A DNA stretch of 39,289 nt from Alphaproteobacteria bacterium (GCA_028868695.1 JAGWTZ010000030.1:1-39289); one strand, 5' to 3'. Shown: positions 27,806 through 35,871, counted from the stretch's first letter. Translations and numbers: made by a program. Notes: generated by a model not told the origin, from the sequence alone.

Positions 27806-27868
27806 TGGTGGGTGGTACAGGGATCGAACCTGTGACCCTTACCATGTCAACGTTAAGAGCAACCACCC
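27806..27868 (-). pseudogene. tRNA-Val(GAC) remnant, possible integration (att) half-site
   Basis: Read on the minus strand, positions 27850-27806 match the 3' part of a tRNA. The anticodon loop TTGACAT (anticodon GAC) is followed by GGTAAG, variable GGGTC, T-arm ACAGG-TTCGATC-CCTGT (27833-27817), acceptor strand ACCACCC, discriminator A and an encoded CCA. Upstream of the loop the anticodon stem no longer pairs properly and no D-arm exists. A GGGTGGT at 27868-27862 could still pair with the acceptor strand, giving a 63-nt molecule without a D-arm. It is either a displaced 3' end left by a tRNA-targeting integrase, since the conserved block begins at the anticodon loop, or a tRNA gene with its D-arm deleted. 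It is unlikely to be a functional tRNA. Confidence 0.75.
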
Positions 27869-28203
27869 CGTTCAAGCAATTTCAGACACTTAGAGGAACG
27901 CTAGAGGACCATAAAGCATGAACAAGGACAGAACAGAACAATAGTTTCCGCCACATTCCGCCACACGAAAGATGACCACTTGTGAAACCCAAAAGCAGGG
28001 CGTGCAAGTGCCCTCCTAAGCACCAGTTCAAAATGAACCCACGGAATTCCACAACACCCATACTCAGAACTGAAACTGTAGAACCTCATTAGAATTTGTA
28101 AACCCTCACATTAATTTCATTTAACGCTGTTGTTGCCAGCCTGTCATGTGGCAGACCGATTCACGGGCCTCCGCAATCCTGCGGCAAGATTTTGGAGTCC
28201 CCG
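27869..28203. other. Non-coding, AT-richer stretch beside the tRNA remnant
   Basis: I see no credible gene in these 335 bp. The base composition is visibly richer in A and T than the sugar operon to the left. It contains the tandem repeat at 27946-27965 and, at its right end, a GGAG ribosome site (28194-28197) for the phosphodiesterase gene. The promoter of that gene presumably lies in the last 100 bp. A short 62-codon frame on the minus strand has no recognisable features. Confidence 0.5.
27946..27965. repeat. Perfect tandem 10-bp repeat (2 copies)
   Basis: TTCCGCCACA occurs twice head to tail (27946-27955 and 27956-27965). It lies about 80 bp from the tRNA remnant. Short direct repeats at this distance are typical of integrase arm-type sites or excisionase sites next to a tRNA att core. 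That link is inference; a chance repeat is possible. Confidence 0.7.
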
Positions 28204-29667
28204 ATGATTTCTCGCAAAACGCTGCTGGGCCTGGGCTTGGCCTTCAGCCTCGCCACCAGCCTCACCCCGGCTTCGGCCGCTTCGGTCAAGCATGTGCTGC
28301 TGCTCAGCGTGGATGGCTTGCATGAGCAGGATTTGAGCCTCTTCGCCAAGGCCAACCCGGATTCCGCCTTCGCCAAGCTGATGGCCCATGGCGTGCATTT
28401 CTCCAACGCATCTACGGCCAAGCCTTCCGATTCCTTCCCCGGCCTTCTGGCCATGGTCACCGGCGGCTCACCCAAATCCACCGGCGTTTACTACGATGAC
28501 TCCTATGACCGCGCCCTTTCCGAGCCGGGCAGCGATTGCTCCAAGAAGGGCACCGAAGTTGTCTATGACGAATCCATCGACAAGAAGACCGAAGCCATGG
28601 ATGGCGGCGGCGGGCTCGATGAGGCCAAGCTGCCGCGCGATGGCGCCAATGGCTGCAAGCCCGTTTACCCGCACAGCTTCCTGCGCGTGAACACCATTTT
28701 TGAAGTGGCCAAGGCCGCCGGTCTCAAAACCGCATGGAGCGACAAGCACCTCGCCTATGATCTGGTGAACGGCCCATCGGGCAAGGGTGTAGATGATCTC
28801 TACACCCAGGAAATCAATTCCAGCGATGACATCACTGCCAAGGCCGCCAACACTGCCGCCTATGACGACACCAAGGTGGCCGCCATCATCAATCAAATTG
28901 ATGGCAAGAGCAGCGACGGCAAGGATGGCGCTGGCGTGCCGGCCATTTTCGGCATGAATTTTCAGGCCGTCTCGGTGGGCCAGAAAACCGGTGGCTATGC
29001 CGATGGCAATGCCACGTCGAAGCCTGATCTTGCTGAAGCGCTGAAACACACCGATGCTTCGGTGGGCAAGATGCTCGCCGAACTCGCCGCCAAGGGCCTC
29101 GACAAGGAAACCCTGGTGATCCTGTCGGCCAAGCATGGCCAATCCCCCATCGATCCGGCCCAATGGCAAATCACCGACAAGAAGATCATCCCGGATGCCA
29201 TCAACGGCGTGGCCAAGGATTTGGCCGCGCAGGTGACCATGGATTCGGTGGCGCTTGTCTGGCTGTCGGATCAATCCAGGACCGCCGATGCCATCAAGGC
29301 GCTGGAAGCGGTGAAGGACAAGGCGAAGATTGACCAGATCCTTGGCCCCGACAAGATCAAGGACATGTTCGGCGATGCCAGCAAGGATAGCCGCGTGCCC
29401 GACATCGTGGTGATGCCCAAGAACGGCGTGATCTATACCAAGCCCACCGGCAAGAAGACCGGTGAACACGGCGGCTTTGGCCCGGATGACACCCATGTGC
29501 CGCTGGTGGTTTCAAACCCCGCACTCGCTGCCTCTGAGAACAAGGATGCCGTCACTACCCTGCAAGTGGCCCCCACGATCCTCACCGCTTTGGGCCTCGA
29601 TCCCAACGCCCTGCAAGCCGTGAAGGCCGAGGGCACTAAAGCGTTGCCGGGTGTGGATGTGAAATAA
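28204..29667 (+). CDS. Exported type I phosphodiesterase / nucleotide pyrophosphatase (alkaline phosphatase superfamily)
   Basis: The 487-residue product has a signal peptide (MISRKTLLGLGLAFSLATSL, cleavage after ASA). The mature chain opens with a metal-binding strand HVLLLSVDGLHEQDL. The nucleophile loop reads AKPSDSFPGLLAMVTGG, with Ser in the position of the usual Thr or Ser. GVYYDDSYDRAL, ILSAKHGQSPID and GEHGGFGPDDTHVPLVV follow, giving the expected His and Asp metal ligands. It should hydrolyse a phosphodiester or phosphomonoester in the periplasm or outside the cell. The ATG at 28204 has GGAG 6 nt upstream; a TTG 12 bp earlier is less likely. It stands alone on the plus strand. The substrate is unknown. 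Confidence 0.88.
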   Translation: MISRKTLLGLGLAFSLATSLTPASAASVKHVLLLSVDGLHEQDLSLFAKANPDSAFAKLMAHGVHFSNASTAKPSDSFPGLLAMVTGGSPKSTGVYYDDSYDRALSEPGSDCSKKGTEVVYDESIDKKTEAMDGGGGLDEAKLPRDGANGCKPVYPHSFLRVNTIFEVAKAAGLKTAWSDKHLAYDLVNGPSGKGVDDLYTQEINSSDDITAKAANTAAYDDTKVAAIINQIDGKSSDGKDGAGVPAIFGMNFQAVSVGQKTGGYADGNATSKPDLAEALKHTDASVGKMLAELAAKGLDKETLVILSAKHGQSPIDPAQWQITDKKIIPDAINGVAKDLAAQVTMDSVALVWLSDQSRTADAIKALEAVKDKAKIDQILGPDKIKDMFGDASKDSRVPDIVVMPKNGVIYTKPTGKKTGEHGGFGPDDTHVPLVVSNPALAASENKDAVTTLQVAPTILTALGLDPNALQAVKAEGTKALPGVDVK

Positions 29668-29691
29668 CCATTTTTCTTCTCTGAAAAAATT

Positions 29692-29719
29692 CGGCCCGTG
29701 CAACTACCAGCGCGGGCCG
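29692..29719. other. Hairpin after the phosphodiesterase gene
   Basis: CGGCCCGTG (29692-29700) pairs with CGCGGGCCG (29711-29719), nine pairs with one G-T wobble and a 10-nt loop. An A-run lies before it on the plus strand, so the U-tract would serve transcripts from the minus strand. On the plus strand only a weak TCTCCCAGTTT follows. It may still end the phosphodiesterase transcript 24 bp after its stop. The rest of the gap up to 29940 holds no evident gene. Confidence 0.55.
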
Positions 29720-29898
29720 TCTCCCAGTTTGACGATACCGTTGAGCCCATCCTGTCTTCGACATCAGACACCCAAAATCAAAGTGAACGTCAATACGGTA
29801 TCATCTGCTGCGGGCGATATGCTCGATGGATTCAACTGAGTGAGCTGATTAACAGTTCAAATTTTCTCTGCTACACAACGAAAAGATCATTATGTCTT

Positions 29899-29916
29899 AA
29901 TGGTCTGAATGGTCTG
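29899..29916. repeat. Tandem 9-bp repeat upstream of the DUF2127 gene
   Basis: AATGGTCTG is repeated twice without a gap (29899-29907, 29908-29916), 24 bp before the ATG at 29941. It lies close to the expected promoter or leader. It could be a regulator site or a slippage product. Confidence 0.55.
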
Positions 29917-29940
29917 ACTTTATGCAGGGAAAACTTAGCG

Positions 29941-30444
29941 ATGACGGCGAATAGAGCTGCAAAGCCAGAGAGCGGCCTTTTGCACGGCGCCTTCGATATT
30001 GTGGTTGTTTTAAAGGGTTTCAATGGCCTTTTCGAACTTGTTTGCGGTGGGGCTCTCTTCTTCATTCCCGCGGGCCTCATTGCCAAATGGGTAGATATTT
30101 TGATCCGTGCCGAAATCATCGAGGATCCGAATGATCTAGTGGCCGGCACGCTTGCGCACTGGGCCGAGGGCTTCGGTCAAGCCACACAGCATTTCGCCGC
30201 CGTATATCTTCTCGTCCATGGAATTACAAAAATCACACTCGCCATCTTACTGTTTTTAGAAAAACGCTTGGCATTTCCGATTTCCATCGCATTATTTTCG
30301 GCGCTCGTTCTTTACGCACTCTACCGGCTTTCACTTAGCTGGTCAGAAGCTCTTTTTGCCTTTATCGCTCTGGACATGATCACGATCGCAATCATCGCGC
30401 GCGAATGGAAGGCGGTGAAGGCGGCAGACGCGTTGGGTGCCTGA
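29941..30444 (+). CDS. DUF2127-type small membrane protein
   Basis: This 167-residue protein has four likely membrane spans. It shows the DUF2127 pattern: LLHGAFDIVVVLKGFNGLFE at the start, then HFAAVYLLVHGITKITLA in the middle. Near the end come YALYRLSLSWSEALFAF and LDMITIAIIAREW. The function of the family is not known. The ATG at 29941 has AGGGAAA about 10 nt upstream. The frame is open further upstream, but that part has no membrane character or ribosome site and covers the tandem repeat. It converges on the double FtsX-type permease gene. Confidence 0.8.
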   Translation: MTANRAAKPESGLLHGAFDIVVVLKGFNGLFELVCGGALFFIPAGLIAKWVDILIRAEIIEDPNDLVAGTLAHWAEGFGQATQHFAAVYLLVHGITKITLAILLFLEKRLAFPISIALFSALVLYALYRLSLSWSEALFAFIALDMITIAIIAREWKAVKAADALGA

Positions 30445-30476
30445 AACCTCGAACAATGGAAGCGTAACTGGCGTTG

Positions 30477-30520
30477 TCCTGCGTTGAACAAAAGCAAGGG
30501 TGCTTTCATTCAACGCGGGA
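30477..30520. other. Long interrupted hairpin between convergent genes
   Basis: TCCTGCGTTGAA (30477-30488) pairs with TTCAACGCGGGA (30509-30520), 12 pairs with one G-T wobble. An internal CA/CA loop follows, then AAAGCA (30491-30496) pairs with TGCTTT (30501-30506) around an AGGG tetraloop. It lies 32 bp after the DUF2127 stop and 122 bp before the stop of the convergent gene. No T-run flanks it. A bidirectional terminator or RNA-stabilising element is likely. Confidence 0.65.
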
Positions 30521-30642
30521 TGCCAAAACATCAACAAGAAGATTCACCTGGGCACACTCTCTCTACGAACCGTCAATTGTTCAAGACATCGCAGTGCTCG
30601 AATTTTAAGCGCAAATTTTCTGTGCAACGCTCTGGGTGAAAA

Positions 30643-33297
30643 TCAGACGCGTCTCATCGCAAATGACAGTGGCTGGCTTGGTTTGCGTAGTTGCAACAAG
30701 ACAGCCCCGCACATGGCGCCAAACCCTGCAATTGCCAGAATGACAAGATAGGCCCAAGGCACCGCGAGCGCGTCTGGCGGCGGATCAAAGACATGGGTCA
30801 TCAGTTTAACCAATACCCAGGCCAAAACCCAGCCGATGGCAAGGCCTGAAGTCATCCCAAGGCTGAAGACAACCAGAGCTTCACTCCACAAGAACGAACC
30901 CAATTGCTTGCCCTTGGCACCCAAAGCGAGCAGCACGGCAAAGCTCCGTCTGCGCTCGGACAGGCCGAGGGCAAAGACAAGTCCTAAGGCCCCAGCTACA
31001 AGCGGCACAGCAAAGGCCAGTTCCAGGGCAGTGAGACCGTGGAGATCGACTGCTGTGAGCGACGAACCAATGCGGTGTGCCGCTTCGCTTACATCAGATA
31101 CCTTGAGTGGTGATTCAGGAGGTAGCACCTTCCCGATATCTTGTGTCAAATCATGTGGGTTGCCAGACGCTTTGATCAAGAGGGTTTCGGCGCTGGCGAT
31201 GCCCGTCTGTTGCGCAACGTAACCAAAATTGGCAACGAGGAAAGAATCCGTGGGCGCCGTCGGAAACTCACGGACCACTCCAACAAATGTGAAGGGGACC
31301 ACATGATAGGTGCCATCACTGGAATTTCGGAGGCGCAAATTCAACTTGTCCCCTGGCTTCAACTGGAAATCCGTCACGGTTTCATCTGACACAAGGATGC
31401 CATCCGGAACCGACTGGAGCTGCGCAAGGGTCTTGGCGGCGCTGCCATTTTGGAAATAGGCGTCAGACATAGGCGTTGCTTCGCCGATATGAGCAGAATC
31501 AATGCCGTATAGATCCTGCAAATCGGTGCCGACATAAGCCAAGCGGTGCTGCATGGGTTGGATCGCGGCAACCCCAGAACGTGCTTGAACCTTGGTCAAG
31601 ACCTGGGATGCCGGTTGATCGATCGTGCCAACGATAGCAACATCGGCGCCATTTGTGAGCGTGGCATCAACAAGCGCCTGTTGCTGATAGGTACTGTTGA
31701 AAATGGCCGTTGAAGTTGCAAAAGACATGGCCAAGGCAACGAGTACAATGCCTTTGACGATGCGTCCCCGCTCATGAACCATGCTGGCTGCAACAAGGCC
31801 GGAAAAGCGCTTGGCGACTGGCCGAAGCAATGTTGTGAGCGAGCTTTGACCGTGCCGGAGATAAAACCCGGCGAGCCGCATGAGAAGCAAAGCAGAACCA
31901 ATCCACATGAGCCCAGGCGCCAGATAGGCTTTGTAGTCAACAGTGGCGGTGGCAACACCTTCCGGAGCGGTCACGACCCTGTAACCCGTTGTAGAAGATT
32001 GCCACAAAATCAGTGTTGCGATGAGCAAGAACACCACATCAAGCCAGAGGCGTTTCCAAGCCGGGTCGGCATTCTGAGTCAGCCCGGCCGGAGCCAGATT
32101 CTCACTCACGCCGCGCCGCGTCACCAAGAGCGCGGGAATTGAGGCCACAAACACAGAAGCAATGAGCCCGGCAGCACCCGCAAGTAAGAACCAAGACAGC
32201 CCTGCACTGCTTTGAGGCACCGCAAGCCAGAACTTGGAGATGACTTGGGCCATTGCCAGACCAATCACCGCGCCCAATATTCCGATCATGATCCCTTCAA
32301 TTGAACTGAAGTTCAGGATTTTGCCGTTACTAAACCCGCGCAACTGCAGCAGCCCGATCTCGAGGCGGCGGCGCTCAGCACCAGCCTGCAAGAGGACAAC
32401 GGTCAGGAAAAGTGCGACGAGCGCCCCGGGTATGCCCAAGAAGAGGAAGAGCACCTTGGCGAAAAGGGAATCCTGACGCACACCGTCCAGTCGCGCGGCC
32501 AAGTTGTTCGTAACCACTCCCTCGCCGGCCAGCTTGGCCAGGAGATTGTTGGATTGGCCAGTGGCCCCAACATAGGCCGCTACAGGATCAGGGGGCAGGT
32601 TCTGGGCGTTGAAACTCAAATGAATCTGGCGCTGAGCAGTCTGCGGCATTGTCTCCAGCTGCTGTTGGAACAGCGTTTCCCACTGGCTGGCTGGCAACAG
32701 AAGGACATTGTCAGGCGGGGCGTTCCGTGACGCCTGCGCCGTGCCGTTCACCACCTGAAAGAATTGGTCGGCGCTGGGCATTTCGATGACACCCGAAATT
32801 GTCACTTCGGTTTGTGGCTGGCCAAGTCTTGAAATGGTGATCTTGTCGCCGGGGCTTGCGTGTAGATTGGCTGCCGTTTGTTGAATCAGCAGCGGACCGT
32901 CCCAGGAACCGGCCAGCAAGCGCCCTTGGTTTGCAAAGGTCCGGAAATAGGACGGCGAAACACCGACAACCTTGCCCACCCCGGTGCTTTGAACTGTCCC
33001 CCCTGAATTCGATGAAAACCCCGAGACATCAGCAAAATTAACCTGTTCCGTCTTGGGATGATCGGTCACGGCCGCAATCGCCGCCAGCGCATTGGCGGGG
33101 TCAGCGGTCCCTACCAATTGAACTTGCCAATAGGGGCTGACATTGGTCAAGGCACGCGCAGTCATCGACCCGGAGCTTTGGGTGACAAACAGGCCGAGAA
33201 CTGCCAGCAGGCAAACCGCCAAGGCAACACCCAAGGAAGCAGCCACAATTGAATTGCCACGCTGCCTAACGAGGCCAGCGGTCCAAGCTTTGATCAT
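30643..33297 (-). CDS. Double FtsX/MacB-type ABC permease (10 membrane spans)
   Basis: The product has 884 residues. Membrane spans are visible at about 16-38, 280-303, 334-355, 367-393, 418-433, 460-475, 513-533, 757-778, 807-833 and 848-870. Two large extracytoplasmic domains fall at about 40-275 and 540-750. This is two FtsX units fused in one chain, each with a periplasmic domain, as in LolC/LolE-like or AttFG-type transporters that move lipoproteins, lipids or peptides rather than import nutrients. The ATG at 33297 overlaps the ATPase stop by one base (TGATG). Upstream in-frame codons lie inside that ATPase and are unlikely. It is the last gene of the minus-strand cluster. The substrate is unknown. 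Confidence 0.88.
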   Translation of the reverse strand: MIKAWTAGLVRQRGNSIVAASLGVALAVCLLAVLGLFVTQSSGSMTARALTNVSPYWQVQLVGTADPANALAAIAAVTDHPKTEQVNFADVSGFSSNSGGTVQSTGVGKVVGVSPSYFRTFANQGRLLAGSWDGPLLIQQTAANLHASPGDKITISRLGQPQTEVTISGVIEMPSADQFFQVVNGTAQASRNAPPDNVLLLPASQWETLFQQQLETMPQTAQRQIHLSFNAQNLPPDPVAAYVGATGQSNNLLAKLAGEGVVTNNLAARLDGVRQDSLFAKVLFLFLGIPGALVALFLTVVLLQAGAERRRLEIGLLQLRGFSNGKILNFSSIEGIMIGILGAVIGLAMAQVISKFWLAVPQSSAGLSWFLLAGAAGLIASVFVASIPALLVTRRGVSENLAPAGLTQNADPAWKRLWLDVVFLLIATLILWQSSTTGYRVVTAPEGVATATVDYKAYLAPGLMWIGSALLLMRLAGFYLRHGQSSLTTLLRPVAKRFSGLVAASMVHERGRIVKGIVLVALAMSFATSTAIFNSTYQQQALVDATLTNGADVAIVGTIDQPASQVLTKVQARSGVAAIQPMQHRLAYVGTDLQDLYGIDSAHIGEATPMSDAYFQNGSAAKTLAQLQSVPDGILVSDETVTDFQLKPGDKLNLRLRNSSDGTYHVVPFTFVGVVREFPTAPTDSFLVANFGYVAQQTGIASAETLLIKASGNPHDLTQDIGKVLPPESPLKVSDVSEAAHRIGSSLTAVDLHGLTALELAFAVPLVAGALGLVFALGLSERRRSFAVLLALGAKGKQLGSFLWSEALVVFSLGMTSGLAIGWVLAWVLVKLMTHVFDPPPDALAVPWAYLVILAIAGFGAMCGAVLLQLRKPSQPLSFAMRRV

Positions 33298-33956
33298 CAA
33301 AGCACTCCTGTCTTGAGGTCGCCAAAACTCATGCGCCATTGATTGGGAAATTTGCTTGCAACTTGCGGGTCGTGAGTTGCGACCACCAGCGTTGACCCCG
33401 CCTCTGCGGCCCATTCGATCAAGTTCTTGATCACGCCTTGTCCGGTTTCCTGGTCAAGCTGTCCGGTGGGCTCATCCGCTAGCAACAAAGTTGGCTTTGC
33501 CACCATCGCCCGCGCCAAAGCTGCTCGTTGCGCTTGACCACCAGAGATTTGTTCGGGGTATCGGTCTCTCAGATGCGCAATGCCCAGTCGGTCAAGGGCG
33601 CGGAGGGATGAGTTTCCAACCCGATCTTCGCCCAGCACCAAGAGAGGAACTTCCACATTCTGTTGAATGGTCAACGATGGCAGCAGGCTGGGAGCCTGGA
33701 ATGACACACTCACATGTTTGGGTCTCAACGAGGTTTTCTCGCCTATGCCAGGCCAGATCACGGTGCCAAAATCAGGAACATCTAGGTCCGCCATGAGCGC
33801 CAAGAGTGTAGACTTGCCGCTGCCGGAGGCACCCATGACAGCGACATGCTGCCGCTCCGTGACAGAGCAGGAAACTTCTTTCAGCGCGAAGGCCACGTCA
33901 TTTCCGACAATGTAGTGCCGGGTCACATCATTAAACTGAACGAGAGCATCAGACAT
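33297..33956 (-). CDS. LolD/MacB-type ABC ATPase, first of a pair
   Basis: The product has 219 residues. Walker A GASGSGKST is at 42-50. The signature is ISGGQ (in PEQISGGQAQRAALARAM), and Walker B reads LLLADEPTGQLD. The ATG at 33956 overlaps the preceding ATPase stop by 8 bp; an ATG at 33971 is also possible but would overlap by 23 bp. All catalytic motifs are present. It is clearly different in sequence from the neighbouring ATPase, so the two may form a heterodimer on the double permease. Confidence 0.9.
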   Translation of the reverse strand: MSDALVQFNDVTRHYIVGNDVAFALKEVSCSVTERQHVAVMGASGSGKSTLLALMADLDVPDFGTVIWPGIGEKTSLRPKHVSVSFQAPSLLPSLTIQQNVEVPLLVLGEDRVGNSSLRALDRLGIAHLRDRYPEQISGGQAQRAALARAMVAKPTLLLADEPTGQLDQETGQGVIKNLIEWAAEAGSTLVVATHDPQVASKFPNQWRMSFGDLKTGVL

Positions 33957-34611
33957 CGAGAACTTTCCCATCCCTCATTTTGACAACACGTTTTGCGGCA
34001 TTGGCCACAGCTGGATTGTGAGTGGCCACAACAATGCCTACCCCTTCGGCGGTCAAACCACTTAGCAAGGCAAGAATTGAAGCCTCCGTGGCGGCGTCCA
34101 CCTCTCCGGTGGGTTCATCGAGGAGAAGTATTCTTGGTCTATTGGCGAGGGCTACCGCGAGCCCGGCCCGCGCCCGTTCACCGCCTGAAAGTGCCGCTGG
34201 CAGCGATTCTGCGCGTTGTTTCAAACCAACGCGGGAAACCAGTTCTTCGGCTGGGACTGGTGACTGCGTCACTGACATTTTTTGTGCAAGTTGAACATTC
34301 TCAAGCACGTTGAGATGGGAAATGAGATTAGTTTTTTGCAACAAGGCTCCGATATGGGCTGCACGCAATTTTGTCTTTTCGGCTTCTGGCCGGCGTGACA
34401 CGGGCAGCGAGAGGAGATGCACCATGCCACCATCGGGCTCGTCCAAGCCGGCCAGACAGGCAAGCAGGGTTGACTTGCCGCTGCCCGACGGGCCCATCAA
34501 AGCCACAAATTCACCTTGGGCCAGTGTGAAGGTGACACCACGCAAGGCTTTGACCTCTTCGTCATCATTGTGGAAAAAGCGGTAAAGTTCCTGGGCTTCG
34601 AGAAGCAGCAT
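33949..34611 (-). CDS. LolD/MacB-type ABC ATPase, second of a pair
   Basis: This 220-residue protein has Walker A GPSGSGKST at 40-48, signature LSGGE (in AALSGGERARAGLAVALA) and Walker B with LLLDEPTGEVD. The start MLLLEAQELYRFF at 34611 is preferred, with GGAAA a short way upstream; the longer frame would run back into the exported-protein gene, whose stop is only 5 bp away. LSGGE instead of LSGGQ is a common variant. It should work with the next ATPase and the double permease. Confidence 0.9.
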   Translation of the reverse strand: MLLLEAQELYRFFHNDDEEVKALRGVTFTLAQGEFVALMGPSGSGKSTLLACLAGLDEPDGGMVHLLSLPVSRRPEAEKTKLRAAHIGALLQKTNLISHLNVLENVQLAQKMSVTQSPVPAEELVSRVGLKQRAESLPAALSGGERARAGLAVALANRPRILLLDEPTGEVDAATEASILALLSGLTAEGVGIVVATHNPAVANAAKRVVKMRDGKVLDV

Positions 34612-34616
34612 GACGC

Positions 34617-35177
34617 TTATTTCCAGCGGAAGCTGTTGGCCATAAACAGCCATTGATCAACATTGTCGGCGCCCACGGGCGCGGAGAGAGTCATCATCAT
34701 CATCTGCTTGTCCTTGACAAAGTAAATGCGCTCATTCTCTTCCCGAACCTGCTTATTGGTGACAGCATTGGGCTCGGAGTTAGAGGCATATTCGATGGCA
34801 ATCACCGGCCCGGACTTCAGTTTCAGGGTCTTGACGGAAAGCCCATCGACGGCCCGGCCAGAGGTTTGAATGTCGGGAACCAGACTCGCCTTGGCATAGG
34901 CTTCATCAATCGCATGCGGGACATCCGTGAGCTGCAACGCAACATGATTGTATTTGTCGCTAAAGGTGGTTTTCGTGCCATCATCTTTACGGGACCAGCC
35001 CTCCGGTATTTTGACGGCATATCCAGTTGGCGAGGTGAACATGACAAAAGCTTGATTGTCGGGAATGTCACCGGGAGGTGAAACCTCCGCTGCCACAGGG
35101 GCCTCGGCCCATGCGCTGGAGGCGATTGGCACCGCAATGAGGGCGGCGAAGAGTATTGTGTTCAAGGTGCTTTTCAT
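34617..35177 (-). CDS. Exported protein of unknown function
   Basis: This 186-residue protein has a signal peptide (MKSTLNTILFAALIAVPIAS, cleavage after AWA before EAPVAA). The mature part contains VMFTSPTGYAVKIPEGWSRK and ends DNVDQWLFMANSFRWK. That resembles small periplasmic proteins with a PsbP/Mog1-like fold, but I do not recognise the family firmly. There is no lipobox cysteine. The ribosome site ACAGGAG precedes the ATG. It sits 5 bp before the ATPase pair, so it may be a periplasmic partner or cargo-handling protein of the transporter. Confidence 0.8.
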   Translation of the reverse strand: MKSTLNTILFAALIAVPIASSAWAEAPVAAEVSPPGDIPDNQAFVMFTSPTGYAVKIPEGWSRKDDGTKTTFSDKYNHVALQLTDVPHAIDEAYAKASLVPDIQTSGRAVDGLSVKTLKLKSGPVIAIEYASNSEPNAVTNKQVREENERIYFVKDKQMMMMTLSAPVGADNVDQWLFMANSFRWK

Positions 35178-35214
35178 GTCGGTCTCCTGTCGAATCCGTC
35201 CCGTTGTCTTAAGT

Positions 35215-35246
35215 GGCGGCGCGCCACTGGGGGAGTGCGCGCCGCC
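35215..35246 (-). other. GC-rich hairpin between the two exported-protein genes
   Basis: GGCGGCGCGC (35215-35224) and GCGCGCCGCC (35237-35246) are perfectly complementary over 10 bp. An alternative inner pairing CACT/AGTG is possible in the loop. No T-run follows on the minus strand. It lies 6 bp beyond the stop of the 35253-35828 gene and may trim or stabilise the transcript between that gene and the transporter genes. Confidence 0.6.
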
Positions 35247-35252
35247 GGGAAG

Positions 35253-35828
35253 TCACTTGGTTTTGTCGAACTGCGCCAGCAGCGCGCTGAGGGCGTCGGC
35301 ACTGCCTTTGACATCGGGCTTGTCGGCGCGCAGTTGCTTCAAGGAAGCATCAATCAACTTATCAAGCGCTTCCCAGGCACCCTGATTTTTGGACCGCATG
35401 TCATTGCGGGCCTTGTCCCAAGCTGTCTCAAGATCCTTGATCCGGGTCTTGGCGGCAGCGAGATCACCCTTCTGGACAATCTTCAGGGTGTCGTCGGTGA
35501 TTGCTCTCATGGGCTGCAAATCACCCATGGGCGTGGTTGTGGCGGCGGCTGGGCTAGCTGGGGCAGTGCCGGCAGCGCCAGCTCCCGTGACCTTCAGCGC
35601 GTCCAGCACGAACTGATTGCAAGTCTTGTCATCGTCCTTGCGAAGGGCTTCCGAAGCCTTGGCTCCTGCATCTTTCATGAATGCGAGATTCGCTGCCGAA
35701 ACACCGGGAGCCTTCATCGCTGCTTCGAGTTGAAGCAGATCAGCTTCGCAGTCGGCACGGGCCGCGGGCGCTGCTGCAGCGAGCAAGCCAAGTGCCAGAA
35801 TTGAAACGGTTGTGATTTTTCGAACCAT
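35253..35828 (-). CDS. Exported helical protein of unknown function
   Basis: The product has 191 residues with a signal peptide (MVRKITTVSILALGLLAAAA, cleavage after ARA before DCEADL). The mature part has an N-terminal helical region with two Cys residues (Cys27 and one in DKTCNQF), then an Ala/Pro/Thr-rich linker (GAGAAGTAPASPAAATTT). A C-terminal helical region follows (LKIVQKGDLAAAKTRIKDLE). I do not recognise a named family. The AAAGGAG site precedes the ATG. It is co-oriented with the DUF347 gene (43 bp upstream) and presumably shares its transcript. Confidence 0.78.
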   Translation of the reverse strand: MVRKITTVSILALGLLAAAAPAARADCEADLLQLEAAMKAPGVSAANLAFMKDAGAKASEALRKDDDKTCNQFVLDALKVTGAGAAGTAPASPAAATTTPMGDLQPMRAITDDTLKIVQKGDLAAAKTRIKDLETAWDKARNDMRSKNQGAWEALDKLIDASLKQLRADKPDVKGSADALSALLAQFDKTK

Positions 35829-35871
35829 GGTGACTCCTTTGGTGTTTGAGAAAGGGAATGAGGGGGCCGCT

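Noticed and set aside
27806-27868. Functional tRNA-Val
   Set aside because: No D-arm is present and the anticodon stem does not pair cleanly, so it was listed as a remnant instead.
27471-27893. Plus-strand frame ending across the tRNA remnant
   Set aside because: Most of it is out of frame inside the sugar ATPase, and its tail is a translation of the tRNA-like sequence, a common false-gene pattern.
27901-28089. 62-codon frame on the minus strand beside the tRNA remnant, considered as an integrase fragment
   Set aside because: No tyrosine-recombinase signature residues or ribosome site are visible, so it was left as non-coding.
28468-29496. Open frame of about 342 codons on the minus strand
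   Set aside because: It is antisense to the exported phosphodiesterase, whose motifs and ribosome site are convincing.
29698-29940. N-terminal extension of the DUF2127 protein
   Set aside because: These 81 codons have no membrane character or family similarity, cover a hairpin end and a tandem repeat, and a ribosome site lies before the ATG at 29941.
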